The translations under genes were made by a program, and so were the position numbers. From NCBI GenBank assembly GCA_964034945.1, contig OZ035963.1, positions 63,870,682-63,934,681 of the forward strand: 64,000 nt of DNA. The letters are read 5' to 3'. Below the pieces are notes generated by a model. The model did no database searches. It worked only from the letters and a program-made list of their open reading frames with translations, and had not been told where the DNA came from. This stretch comes from Chrysopilus asiliformis. Taxonomy: Eukaryota > Arthropoda > Insecta > Diptera > Rhagionidae. Of the stretch, positions 23,024 to 34,587 are shown in pieces (position 1 is the first letter of the stretch; every line of letters starts with the position of its first letter).

Positions 23024-24023
23024 CATGGGCGTCCGTATGAATTTTTCCAGATGGAGTGGTGGGGCGGGGGGAGGGGGTGTAACATTTTTTTATGGGTAGG
23101 GTGGCCGTACTTTTTTTTGGGATAGTCACGAGCAACAAATTTTATGTATAAATTAAAGCGTGATCTAGAGTAAAACCAAGGACAAAATCAATAATGTGCG
23201 CCTCAGGCGAAATTTTTTGAACATAATGCAGCGCAGGTCTTTTGATTAAGAGATACACAGTCCCAAGCAAAATTGACCTAATTTTAAGCACTCCTTACGT
23301 TTTATAAATAGTCACAATGGAAATTGCAATTAAAAGTAACCAGAAAGATGCACCGCAGGCCATATTTTTTGAAATAATGCACTTTTTGCGGAAAATCATT
23401 GAAAAAATGTGCCGCAGGCAAAAAAAATGTGACTTGGAGCAACCTCCAGGTGAAGTGCAGTACACTCAGAAAAATGGAGGCTAACTCGACGACCTACATA
23501 TGGCGTAATTGGCCTCGGGCAGGCGCGCGTTCGCCTGCATGTGGGCAAGTAAAACTGAGTTGACCTGTGGTCGGAGAAATTCTGAAATTAAGTCACCAGC
23601 AGGTGAAGTAGGGCATTGGGAGCTGCACGAGTTGACCTTAGATAGGTTAACTCTGACCGCTAGCTGGCTTACAGGGACCTCTGTAAGGTTAGAGTTAACC
23701 TGACAAAAAGTTGACCTGGACATTTTTCTGAGTGTACATTTTAAAAGCTTTTCTTTAGCTTCCTATCGTGTGTCCGTCGGTATCAAATCTTGTCATTCAA
23801 TTTTGACCCACTTACACTCATTCGATTGACTTGAAATTTTGCGAAATTTTTTACTTCGTCCTTGTTAGGATAACGGCAGGACCTGTTAGGATAACGTGAT
23901 TATTCTAAAGGTGAAATTACAGTGAAATCCCACGACGCTTTCACTGTAATTCCACCTTTATTCAAAGAATATAAAAAACCAATAGTTTTTTCAACATCCT
24001 GCCGGTACCTGCGGACGCCCATG
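23024..24023. mobile_element. hAT-type element, exactly 1,000 bp
   Basis: Terminal repeats CATGGGCGTCCG/CGGACGCCCATG are flanked by the 8-bp direct repeat GATGGAAC (23016-23023 and 24024-24031). An 8-bp duplication with a CA-starting end is the hAT signature. No transposase is present. It contains a CACTC MITE (23463-23734), copies of the GCGCCTCAGGCGAAATTTTTTGA module, and a fragment of the GTTAGGATAACGTGATTAT repeat, so it is composite and non-autonomous. Confidence 0.92.
23463..23734 (+). mobile_element. 272-bp CACTC MITE, copy 2, nested in the hAT element
   Basis: It has the same termini and the same 272-bp length as copy 1, with TA on both sides. A few substitutions set it apart, such as GGGACCTC for GACACCTC beside the internal hairpin. 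Its position inside the hAT element dates it as younger than that insertion, unless the hAT element moved with it. Confidence 0.93.
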
Positions 24024-24031
24024 GATGGAAC

Positions 24032-24664
24032 ACATGCTGACTCTTGTGTATGACAGCGGAACTACCCTTAAATCTCCGGTTTGAGTGGGAAATGTTTGAC
24101 TCATAAAATACGGGGGTGGCGAAAGGCTAATGGCCGATAAGAATTGAGGGTTTCCTAAACAATTCAACGAAGGGAAATTTAATTAAAACCATAAAGTTGA
24201 TCTATGGAAATGTATAGAAAGGTCCGTACGTTCGATAACTGAAGAAGAAACGATTTCCAAATCGAATATTTGTATACGGTTGGGGGAGAAGTGGTAGCCT
24301 GAATGTCTCAGTCAGACAGCTCATATTCACGTAATTCAATTGTGTAATCAATTCATAGAGATGATAAAGTTATCATTGCCAAGCAATTACAGCAAACAAA
24401 TCATTGTATAATTGGAAGATAGTATTAAGGCGTTTAACTTTTCATTATGGGAAAAATCCTTTTTACGAATTCGAAAAAGAAGGAGAGCTTGTATTCGACA
24501 TGAATGTATTTTGTCCATAATTTTCTCGTGAATGAATACAGATATCGAGTTGAACCTTTTCGTATTGCATTTAATGTAGAAAATACCTTTTACACACCCC
24601 CCGTTGTCCTATCACCTCAAAACCCCTCCCCTGCTAGATTCCACGCTGTTAGAGATATCGAATT

Positions 24665-24669
<5 letters not shown>
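24032..24669. repeat. Unassigned spacer with a CTGCTAGATTC repeat next to the LINE tail
   Basis: GATATCGAGTTGAACC at about 24.54 kb and CCTGCTAGATTCCACGCTGT with GATATCGAATTGAAAC at 24.62-24.67 kb belong to a repeat seen again at 27.40-27.45 kb. Related CCCTGCTA words recur at 37.04, 62.95 and 63.33 kb. The LINE's poly(A) end directly abuts this repeat. Confidence 0.55.
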
Positions 24670-24696
<27 letters not shown>

Positions 24697-26463
24697 ATTA
24701 AACACTTCAATAGCTTACAATTCATATGGAACCACAAAAGCTATGTTTAAAATTGGGAAAACTTCAAAAATTTAGAGAAAAAATAAAAATAGTACTTTAT
24801 AAATTAATAGAATTTAGAAGCAGTATGAAATTAAGAAAAAATTAAATTAAATATTAAAGAAAATTTAAGAATTGGAAATAATAAGAATATTTTAGGGCTA
24901 AGGACTAGGCTAAAAGATAGAAAGAGAAAAAGAATATATATATTAAGTTATACTATGGATTAGTTGCATTTATGGCAAGACTGAGGTATTATTGATTATT
25001 CTCATTATCTGTTTTTTAAGAGGCATTTGTTCAACACTAAAGAGATCAATGTCCATGAATATTTTATTGTGTCTATCTTGAGATCTCATTATTGGTGATT
25101 TAAATAAAAGATTTGTGCGATGTATTGGAATTCGGAAAGTCTGTCCTAAACCTTGTCTTATGGGCCTTGCATTGACTTGCAGGTTAATTCTTTGCAATAA
25201 TTCTGAAACTTCAACTTTACATGTAATAACATTATAAAGGAAAACCTCATCCAACATGCACCTTCTTTGCCACAATGAGACCATGTTTAAAGTTTCAAGT
25301 CTATGTGGATATTCAGCATATTCTCGATGTGTTCTAAAATAGAGTCTGCGTGTAAATTTTTTTTGAATTAGTTCTAATTTTGTCTCATAAACTTTGTATA
25401 TTGGATTAAATATCACAGTTGCATATTCTACTACACTTCTAATATTCGCGTTATACAAGACCAAAAGACTTTTGAGATTTTTGAATTTTTTAGTAACTCT
25501 TAGTATGAATCCCAAAGATCTACTCGATTTTCGAAATATATACGAAATGTGACTATCAAAGAGTAATTTTGAGTCAAATATAATTCCCAGATCTTTATGT
25601 TGGCTTACTCGCTCTATACATTCGCTTTTTAAGACATAATCAAAATAAATAGACTCAAATTTTCTTGTAAATGACATTACTTTACATTTACTGACGTTAA
25701 GTTTTAATTTGTTTTGTTCACACCATATCGATAGTATTTCTAAGTCCCGTTGAAGTTGTATACAGTCTCTTACAGTGTTAATTACGTTAAAAATTTTCAA
25801 ATCATCCGCATATAAAAGACATTTGCTAGATATTAAACTTGGGATATCATTGACGTATAAAGCAAATAGTATTGGACCGAGTAGAGAGCCCTGAGGTACA
25901 CCCGAGGTTGGAACTATTTTCTTAGAGCACGATCCATTTATAGAGACTATTTGTTGTCTATTTTTTAGATATGAAGAGAACCAATTTATTAAGCCACTGA
26001 CAAAGCCATATTGTCTCATTTTTATTAAGAGAAGTTTGTGATTAATAGTATCGAATGCTTTCGAAAAATCCGTGTATACTGAATCTACTTGTCTGTTTTC
26101 ATCTAAGGCTTGAGCTATATAGTCAGTAAAAATCGCTAAATTTGAGACCGTAGATCTTTTGGGTATAAAACCATGTTGGACAGAGCTAATAATTGGCTTT
26201 ATGTCAAATAGTAGAGTCTCATATACGGCTCGTTCAAAAATGAGTGATAAGGAGTTTAAAATGGATATCGGTCTATAATTTTTTATATCTGTTTTTTCTC
26301 CTGCTTTGAAGATAGGAACTACTTTCGACTTTTTTAGACTATCAGGGAATTCTTGTTTCATTATTATGTTTTCAGTACAATACCTGGAAACACCTTTTGC
26401 ATATTCTCTTCCCCCGTGGTACTTTCCACTCATATAAAATGTATTCGTTATCAGAAAAACCAC
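24670..26463 (-). mobile_element. 5'-truncated non-LTR retrotransposon
   Basis: A 27-nt T run at 24670-24696 is the poly(A) tail of a minus-strand element. About 270 bp of 3' untranslated sequence and the reverse-transcriptase frame lie upstream of it. The endonuclease and the first ORF are missing, so the copy was truncated at or near 26.4 kb. I could not identify a target-site duplication. Confidence 0.9.
24970..26463 (-). CDS. Reverse transcriptase of a LINE (jockey-like), open but 5'-truncated
   Basis: The 497-codon frame is uninterrupted. It opens at a GTG after an upstream stop; the first ATG is codon 11 (26433), and recognisable similarity begins only around codon 35, so the true N-terminus is lost. 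RT landmarks in order are VVPIFKAGEKTDIKNYRPIS (48-67), HGFIPKRST (97-105), motif A TDFSKAFDTINH with Asp132, GVPQGSLLGP (188-197), and the YADD box at 218-221 whose Asp220/Asp221 bind the catalytic metals. A thumb and C-terminal region with ADLYFRTHRE-like and IPIHRTN motifs follows. No RNase H or zinc knuckle is seen. An intact frame in a truncated copy implies a recent insertion. Jockey-clade placement is by motif appearance only. Confidence 0.9.
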   Translation of the reverse strand: MVFLITNTFYMSGKYHGGREYAKGVSRYCTENIIMKQEFPDSLKKSKVVPIFKAGEKTDIKNYRPISILNSLSLIFERAVYETLLFDIKPIISSVQHGFIPKRSTVSNLAIFTDYIAQALDENRQVDSVYTDFSKAFDTINHKLLLIKMRQYGFVSGLINWFSSYLKNRQQIVSINGSCSKKIVPTSGVPQGSLLGPILFALYVNDIPSLISSKCLLYADDLKIFNVINTVRDCIQLQRDLEILSIWCEQNKLKLNVSKCKVMSFTRKFESIYFDYVLKSECIERVSQHKDLGIIFDSKLLFDSHISYIFRKSSRSLGFILRVTKKFKNLKSLLVLYNANIRSVVEYATVIFNPIYKVYETKLELIQKKFTRRLYFRTHREYAEYPHRLETLNMVSLWQRRCMLDEVFLYNVITCKVEVSELLQRINLQVNARPIRQGLGQTFRIPIHRTNLLFKSPIMRSQDRHNKIFMDIDLFSVEQMPLKKQIMRIINNTSVLP

Positions 26464-26812
26464 CGATTTTGGTGAGATTTTCGTAATAATTTACTTACAT
26501 TTATGAAAACAGGTGCACATTAAGCTTTTTGCTTGCCATAAAAAAATATATCTCGGTTGTTATTAATTATATATCCCCATTGGTATGGGTGTCCAGAATA
26601 CCACATTTTTTCGTGGTTTCCACCCTGTGACCAGAAAACAGAATAATGTGGTCTAACAGGCTTCAATTCATCGATCCGAAAGCATCAGATTTATGGAGAA
26701 ATATTTGTTAAACATATTGTAAATAATATAAGCTTCATTTTGGTAAAAAAAATAGCTTGTAATTATTTTCAATCCCAATAAACCACTTTTTGAAACAAAA
26801 AAAAAAAAAAAA
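26464..26812 (+). mobile_element. Poly(A)-ended insertion of unknown type
   Basis: AATAAA at 26777-26782 is followed 14 bp later by a 16-nt A run ending at 26812, on the plus strand, opposite to the LINE next to it. This is the mark of a retroposed RNA end. The body (about 26.47-26.78 kb) matches no gene or SINE I know, and its 5' limit is undefined. Confidence 0.45.
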
Positions 26813-29699
26813 TAAAAAGGAAAATTGTATTGAATTGCAATTTGTGAATTTGGTTGCTACGCTGCTCTGGTAAAACTAATAGAATTTCATACGAAAAATC
26901 CTTTAATGGTGAAATCAATTCACTTAAAACCAGGTGGTGAAGGCTATTAAATCATATCCCTGGTACATGGCCACTAATTGGGTCAATGTCATTACGCAGG
27001 ATATCATAAAGGACAAATAATAATTGAGTACTCTTCATGCCATTACAGGAAAAGTAAGTACTCTTATTTATCATATTCAGGGTTGTAAGACTGTGTGTTG
27101 TTTTCAATTTATAGTCTGATTTACTAATTTATATAGTTTATTGCATTAATTAATAATTCTTTTATGCAAAAAAAGCGTCGCAGATCTACTCCGCTTCATC
27201 AGAAGCTCCAAATGGTTCGAGGTATAGGGAAATGGATCGTCAAGATTCGCGTGGTATAACAATGGGTCAATTCTGGCCAACCTAACCTAACCTTTATGTA
27301 AAATTTAGCAGGGTTGGACACAGATATTTTTAGTGTTGTGTTGAGTAGAGCACCGGGAGCGACTTTTTGCATATCTCCCCTCTGTGGCGCTATCCGCTCA
27401 AACCCCCTGCCCTGCTAGATTCTACATCGTCAGAGATATCGAGTTGATTATATTTGCGTTGTGTTCAGCTTAATTACAGATAAGACTTTTTAGAAACTTC
27501 CCACTTTCACGCTATCCACTGAAGTCTCCTCCCCCCCCCCCCCCCTCCAACTACCTTTTCGGCTCATCGAATCATCGAATTTTACGCAAATACTAGCTCG
27601 AATTTGTCGTTGAGTTGCTTCCAAATAGCGCCTTTTTCCGTCAAACTCAAGCCACACAAAACCAGCTGTCAAAAATGCTGCGCAGCGAAGACAGCAAAAC
27701 CAGGATTAGAGATTAACACGACAGCGTTGCTGCCACTATGGCGTTAGAGGGATATCAGCCAAAGAAATTCTGTCGCGGTTGCTGTCGCGGTTGCTGTCGC
27801 AGTTGCTGTCGGGTCATTGTAATTCCCACTTAAGTCTCAAGATGGCATTAACCTTCACTCTGGGTCTTAAAAAAACTAACGCTAACCGTGTACTGGGATT
27901 TAATATACCCCAGCCACAAAAGAATCAATACAAAATCAACGGATTGAAAAATGGTAACAATTTTAAACACAAATTGAAAAATTTGATGGAAATCGGTGAA
28001 ATCAGACTTTACAGTGTGTTAAGAAAGTTTCGCACCACTAAGATAACATTAAAATACGGAAAGTTTGAAACAATATTGTTTTTTACTCAAAAATATACTA
28101 AAATTTGATTCCAACCACGATTACTGCTCATTATCTTAATTTTTTTCTGGACGTTGAACCACCATTTACTGAAGAAGTAAAGTGGGGAAGGATTATATTT
28201 CCCACGTAAAATCGCGGAATGGTGTGAAACTTTCTTAACATAGTGTAGTTATACAACCAAAAAACGATAGATCCGAAAGTGGCTTGAAATGTTTGGAATT
28301 TAGTAGAATTTTGTAATAAATGTAGTATAGATCCTCAAAAGTTATTACGAAAGATTTCAGCTCAATCGGTCTAGTAGTTTTTGAGTTAGAGAAGTGAGTA
28401 TGGTAAGTGATGTTAGGTGGGTTTCAAAGAAATACTACTTATTGCTACTTCCCGAAGGGCTTTTTTTTGGTAAAAAGTTTTCACCTCGTTTTAGTTTTAT
28501 CTACTCTACAACAAAATGTCTCGAATGCATTAACATTCGCTTTGTGTAAAAATAATATACGATATTATACGCTAGTATTTTATTGAAACCTTATAACTAG
28601 AGCCTGAGTTGACCGATTTTCATGAATGTTTTCAAATTGAGTGGAAATGGTTCAAAGACAGTATTCCTAAAATTTTTCTCGATTCGGCCCATCCATCCAC
28701 TTTTTATTGAAGTTTAATGTGCCTGAGGTAAAATATACCACAATCATAGATATACTAGATCGCTCGATTTGCTGTCTCAAATGGTCCCATTTCAATACAG
28801 TTCAGTGAATCAAAGCGAGTCAAGTAAGAGCAAGATAACCGTATGAAAATAAATATAGTCCTCTCGTATAAACCGTGAGCTGTCAAAGGAAAATAGACTT
28901 TCGGAATGGTGTTGGCGCCTAAAGTTATTTCTTTGCGCCTAGAGTTAGTCTCAAACTTGTGAAATTTGAATTTCGCGGCAAACTAAATTTGAATTTCGCG
29001 ACCTTATACAGTTCAGTGGATGCGTTTAAGTACGATAAAGAAGGAAATACTTTTGGGACAATTTTTCAGCAGAGCTTTGTATGGTGACAGTTGTTCTATG
29101 TTATATAGTTCTGTGACCACAATACACAGAGAGAAGGTTAAAGATCCTAATTTGATCAAACTAGAATTTGCTTCAAACGAGATAAAATGGTCTCTTAACC
29201 GCCATAACGTTGTTTAGTTTCGATTGCTGAGCTTAAAAACTCTTAATGTAATAACATTTCAGAAATTTAAACGCGGTTTCTTGGAATTTGTATTCGACCA
29301 CCTACACAAATTAGTTTCAAAGATGCCTTACTGTTAATACCCTGTTGAGAAAAAAAACACAACTCATTCACAACCATCAGTTCGACTATAAGACGATAAA
29401 CTATCTTAATTGGCAATTATAATGAATGTCCCTCCCGTAATTATAATTTGATAATCTGGTCTCTAATCTCCGAAAATTGTTTTTTCTTCCCAAAGGAATT
29501 ACATTTTTATATACATTCTGGATAGTTAACCTTTCACTTGATCGGAGAGCATCTTTTCTCTGATGCAAATGTTTCTTGTATTTTCTTAAATATCTCTAGT
29601 AAATCAAAAGGATAAAAATATCCTTTGGTTATTTTGATTTCATCTCACATTCGTTAAAAGCATTTAAGCATTTGTATGTCTAGTATATTGTATTTTAAA
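26813..29699. other. Unassigned region, minor repeats only
   Basis: No gene is recognised. Contents: CCTAACCTAACCTT at about 27.28 kb (three telomere-like TTAGG units), a second CCTGCTAGATTC repeat at 27.40-27.45 kb, a 17-nt C run near 27.53 kb, and a 12-bp GTTGCTGTCGCG tandem at 27,770-27,811. Open frames such as 27779-28108 have no known domain. Confidence 0.45.
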
Positions 29700-29815
29700 C
29701 ATAAAAAAGCTTCAATTGCCAGGGAGGGCCAATCGTCAAATACTCTATATGATGACACACAAAATGTTTATTTAAAAAAATCCATTTGTATAGCATGTAT
29801 TTGTCCTTCATCACG
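29700..29815 (+). repeat. Uninterrupted left part of the module
   Basis: TGCCAGGGAGGGCCAATCGTC, AAATACTCTATATGATGAC and AAAATGTTTATTTAAAAAAA follow without a break, then a CATTTGTATAG end. This is a natural empty-site relative for the Helitron at 21.9 kb. The rest of the module has decayed. Confidence 0.8.
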
Positions 29816-30409
29816 TAAATATTTCCCATCGTCCACTATGAAAAAATATGCTATCCAGTCCAGGTGAAGGACTCTGTTATTTCCTGTCTTTTATGGCAAT
29901 GTTTATGTTGTAAGAAATTTATTCTGAATTTCGTATCCGGTGTTCATCTGTGCATAGCTTCTTGAACGAAGAATTTCATTCAGGATAAAAACATTAAGCG
30001 CAAGAAAAATATTAATTCTTAGTTTTTCACGAAAAGATATATAAAAACATAACAAAAGCTATATTTGCCAATCTGGCAATTATTGAAAACCCGTATGGTG
30101 ATATTCGTATCAAAATTCGAACAGTTGTACCAAAATTCCACTTTGAAGTCAAACTTTCCAATAAGATTTTTTAAAATTTATTCCAATCCGGTTTTGATGT
30201 ATGGGAGTTTTGTGTAGAATCATATCCTAAATAACTTTTGTTCCAGTACTTTTTTGATAAGAAAAAACGTTTTCGTTCATATGCCACCCCCTAATGGTCC
30301 ATTTTTGCCCATTAACGAACTTAGCTTCGCATTTTACGATTTTACGATTTTACGAAAAGCGTGAAATTTCAAGTCTGTAGCTCAATCCGTGCGCCCGCAA
30401 TCCGCGCAA
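29816..30409. other. Spacer with a degraded module copy
   Basis: CCGGTTTTGATGTATGGGAG, ATCATATCCTAAATAAC and AACGTTTTCG at 30.18-30.28 kb are a diverged module. Three TTTTACGA repeats follow at 30.33 kb. No gene is seen. Confidence 0.5.
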
Positions 30410-30712
30410 CAGACGGACAGATAGACGGACAGATAGACGGACGGACAGATGGACGGACGGACAGACGAACAGACGGACAGACGAACAGACGGATAGACGG
30501 AGAGACGGACATACGGACAGACGGACAGACGGACAGACGGACAGACGGACAGACGGACAGACGGACGGACGGACGGACGGACAGACGGACAGACGGACGG
30601 ATGGACAGACGGACGGACGAAGAGACAGACGAACAGACAGACGGACGGACGAAGAGACAGACGAACAGACAGACGGACGGACGAAGAGACAGACGAACAG
30701 ACAGACGGACGG
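30410..30712. repeat. Minisatellite, 8-bp GACGGACA unit
   Basis: About 37 copies of GACGGACA and variants (GACGGACG, GACGAACA, GATAGACG, GAAGAGACAGACGAACA) run without a break. Because 8 is not a multiple of 3, every frame on both strands stays open, so the long Thr/Asp/Arg or Ser/Val/Pro frames here are artefacts. Higher-order copies of a 44-bp GGACGAAGAGACAGACGAAC block occur at the right end. Confidence 0.95.
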
Positions 30713-31263
30713 GTATACAAAAATTAATTATTTTTATCATTCTAAACACACTGGTGTAATTCATTTTTGTGTGTGATGACGGGATCTTGGGGTTACAAAC
30801 GGTAAGGCAAAGTTAATATACCCTTTGGTTTCACCATACGGGTATAAAAACATTTAAAAGCTAATATTGAAAAAGAACTTATGAAATTAATAGACAGTGG
30901 GATTCAAGATTAAATTCATTTCACGAAACGTGTTATCTAAGTTGCTGTACATAAATTAAAGGCATTTGAAAATGATTTTAATGTAGGTTGTGTCTCAAAA
31001 GACCGGAACTTGACCAGCAAGCCGAAATAAGCTAATCGATTTTGCACTTGCAAGTAGTAGTGTGACAGAAATAGAAGTGGGCAACATGTGGGAAGCTCTG
31101 AGGGTCGGTCAATTTCGACTAATTACAGAGAATTACATAAAAAATGGGAAATTATAAAAAAAAACGTCTTCAAACTTATATATTTGTGACGGAAAATGTT
31201 GCGTAAATGTGAAAATTAGTGTGACATATTTTGTCTACAATGCCCCAATATTTTTCCCACACA

Positions 31264-31535
31264 CACTCAGAAAAATGGAGGCTAACTCGACGACCTACAT
31301 ACGGCGTAATTGGCCTCGGGCAGGCGCGCGTTCGCCTGCATGTGGGCAAGTAAAACTGAGTTGACCTGTGGTCGGAGAAATTTTGAAATTAAGCCACCAG
31401 CAGGTGAAGTAGGGCATTGGGAGCTGCACGAGTTGACCTTAGATATGTTAACTCTGACCGCTAGCTGGCTTACAGACACCTCTGTAAGGTCAGAGTTAAC
31501 CTGACAAAAAGTTGACCTGGACATTTTTCTGAGTG
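31264..31535 (+). mobile_element. 272-bp CACTC MITE, copy 3
   Basis: Same ends and length as copies 1 and 2, flanked by CA on both sides (31262-31263, 31536-31537). Internal hairpin arms are intact. Substitutions include ATATGTTAAC for ATAGGTTAAC. Confidence 0.93.
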
Positions 31536-31554
31536 CAGCCACTCTGTTACCTAA

Positions 31555-31916
31555 GTCCGGTATTACACTTGGCTTATTTAAGCCGGCAACTTTTGGGCTT
31601 AATAAGCCAATGTGCTTACATTTGTGGCTTAAATAAGCCAATCCTGTTTGCATATGCTACACAAGTTTACATGGGTGTGTGTGGGCTCAAACCATTGAAA
31701 TAGCTGCTGCTCATATACTTCCCAAGATCTTTACCTGCTGACGGTCAGAACGAAAATGATTTCTGCCTACTACTTTCCCCAAACCGGTTCACACGCTTTG
31801 CATGTATGCAGATTGTCGATAAACCATGAATTCGAGTGGCAAATTTTCCCTCCGCAGTCGTTTCTCCCGAAAATCGGCTTAAGTAAGCCCGAAAGTTGCC
31901 GTGTGTAATACCGCGC
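31555..31916. mobile_element. PIF/Harbinger-like MITE, 362 bp
   Basis: TAA lies directly on both sides (31552-31554, 31917-31919). The ends GTCCGGTATTACAC and GTGTAATACCGCGC are inverted repeats. Inside, GGCTTATTTAAGCC-type palindromes and CGGCAACTTTYGGGCTTA occur near both ends in inverted orientation. No transposase frame remains. It starts 19 bp after the CACTC MITE. Confidence 0.85.
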
Positions 31917-31919
31917 TAA

Positions 31920-33949
31920 CTCTGCGCACAAATGACAAATTTTTGAAAAAAAAACTACACCATAGGCTCTTTAAATATTGTAAAAATCTTGTGAAAGCTT
32001 TCGGTAATTCGTTCATTTACGCGAGAAACATTCAAGCTTTTGTAATAAATAGTAATTAAAATCCCTCCAAAATTCTAAAATAATGAATTCCACAATATAA
32101 TATGAAAACCTCTGAAAAACCTCTTCATTTTATAAATAATTGTTGCTCTGTTATATAAACAAATTGAATCATATTTTTCCTAATATTGTAAATTAGGCGA
32201 ATTTCCCCCGAAATGACTAAAAAGTAGCAGCCCCTAAAGCAAAACTTCAAGTGCCCACGGGCTAAACAAATAACTAACTCATCAGTTATAGACATAAACT
32301 GGTTCCCTAAGGCCATGGACGTTGACACAGAACGGGGGATGACAATAAACCAAGACTTTTGGCCAGAGGAGCTGATATTCTTCATTTTTCATGAAAACTA
32401 ATTAACCTGAAATTTTTTGGGCTTTTCTTCTTGGTTCAAGAGTTGTTGTCTCCTCAGTCGCGTCGTATGAAAACAAAAAAAAAAATGATCTAAGAGAATT
32501 CTCCCTTTTTCTTTGAAAACTCTACAAATTAATCAACTTAATAACACTGTACGAATTTCGACTGTCGTCATCTTTGCAAACCTAAGAATTCTAAGTACGT
32601 TTCCACCCAAATCCCCTTTTTCGGGGAAAAAAAACTGGAAACGTAAACGGTAAATGCCATCAGACAAAAGAATTTGTAAACATTTTTAAAATTATTTCCT
32701 TTTTGTCTTATACCTACCTTTTGGAAATAATTAGCGCAAAGTAGAAACATCTTAAAGGAGCCACCCCTTAAAGCTATTTCTGTATTTTATTTTACAACAT
32801 CGTTGTGTTCATTTTTATCGATTTAATTAATTGCCCGAAGCTCATCTTTAAAATTTGTGCATAGTGGGTGAGCAATTTTCTTTTGGCGGAGTAAAAAAAA
32901 ATAGGGTTTGTGTGTTTACCACCCACTGGCTAATCGTCGACTCTAAATTATCATACAGATTTTATTGCGCAATTAACAGTTAGGAAAAAAAAATTATATA
33001 TTGCCTACTTTCAGGCGTTTTAGGTTATTTCTGGATCCGTTTATATTTCCTCTTTGAGTGTCAGTCATTATAACAGAAAAATAACAAACTATTATAGTAA
33101 AAAACACCTCAAAAAACAATAAAAATGTGTAGATAAATAAATAGGGATTAGGTTGGGATTTTTTAACTATTGTTGAAAGCCGCATTGAAATCGCAGCGTC
33201 GGCGATTTGGACAAAATGGCGTCTCTCTTCAGGTATTTTATTTTTCCTTCATCGAGAACCATTAGCACGAGCTGAAAAAGATTTTGACACCAATTTCATG
33301 AAAATCGTTCCACCCGCCCATAACATATAAAAAAAAACCCCATTTTCTTTATCTTCTTTAAAGGAACAAAACATTCCTTTAAAAAGAATAAAATAATCAT
33401 TGGAATAAATCTAGTATTGGTGTTGGTCGAGAAAGCTTTTTTATCTCAAACAAGTTCACGAAGATATCATAATTCCTTTGTTTCCAAAAAATTACCCAAA
33501 TTTCGTACACTTTTTGTTATATTCTTTGAAACAAAAAAAATATTCACCCCCGGATCTGTCTTAATCATCTCCTAAAAAAACGTTTCCGGGTTTTATCTGC
33601 AAAGTCTATATTTTTCAACAGCAAACTCTGTTAATAAAAATATCGTCAAAATTATGCAAATGAAAAAAAAAAAATTAGTGATGGAACTTTAGAAGCCATC
33701 GTAAGCTATCAGAAACCGTTGCTTCCCGGTGTGAAAGAAGGGAATTTAATTTGAATTTTTTACACGGCGAATTTAATTTCCTTGTTACGAGTCGCAATTC
33801 CGTGGAGGATACCCGGGAGGAAAACTAATTAATTATGAGTAATTAATGTCGTGGTTCAAGTTCCAAGTTTACTTCAGTTCCAAGAAACAAGATGAAAGGG
33901 GAAACCGCAAAAAAGGTACCGACGCCTGGAATTATTTTTAAAAGCTTTT
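31920..33949. other. Unassigned AT-rich region
   Basis: No gene, element end or strong hairpin was recognised over about 2 kb. Short open frames at 32125-32385 and 32994-33185 show no known domain. Confidence 0.4.
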
Positions 33950-34275
33950 ATTTTGCTTGCCTTCCTGTCTGTCCATCTGTCCATCTATCCGTCTGTCCGT
34001 TTGTCAGTGTCAAATCTTCCAATCCAATTTTGATACACTTCCGATTAGCCGATTGACTTGAAATTTTGAACACTTACAGAACTCCGATGACAATACAATA
34101 TTTTCACTACTTCGTCCTCAAATTCTCTAGAAAAAATCCCATCTGGTGGTTTTTAAGGTCATTGAATCCGATTTTGGCATTAAGAAAGCTGTAATGATAC
34201 GGGAAGGTCCCGTAAGGTTAACGTAATTATTATTTTCCTCAAATTTTCTGGAAAAAATCTCATCTGGGGGTTATT
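33950..34275 (+). repeat. GTCTGTCC-led repeat with GGATAACG-type units
   Basis: A short GTCTGTCCATCTGTCCATCT run is followed by GATTGACTTGAAATTTTGAA, then one and a half units of the TCATCTGGNGGTTTTTAAGG / CCGATTTTGGCATTAAGAA / GGTCCCGTAAGGTTAACG repeat. The order matches 43.54-44.10 kb and a fragment at 23.76-23.92 kb inside the hAT element. Confidence 0.7.
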
Positions 34276-34587
34276 TTTTCCTCTTCAGTGCGTTTTTTTA
34301 ACAATTTTTTGTTTTTATTTAAATTTCTGTAACATTTTTTTAGATGATTTTATTAAGGATTTTTGTATTTTTGTATTTCTAAAAATTTGACCTCCTGATC
34401 GTTTGGTTGATTTGAATTTCACAAAAGGGGTAAGGAGTGTCCAAAAATACTTCACTATTTAAGAAGGGAGGAAATGTCAGCGATAATGTAAAATCATCTG
34501 AAAATTTATAAAAATCCCGGTGATAAGGAAAGGGGAGGGACGAAGGAAAAGTGCAACAATTAGTGTAACATATTTTATGTAAAACTG

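Noticed and set aside
27278..27296. CCTAACCTAACC as telomeric DNA
   Set aside because: Only about three units, interior position, also a short copy at 60.84 kb; chance or a tiny interstitial trace.
30361..30764. 130-codon frames rich in Thr-Asp-Arg or Ser-Val-Pro, and the similar frames at 39252-39699
   Set aside because: Produced by 8-bp tandem arrays; every frame is open on both strands.
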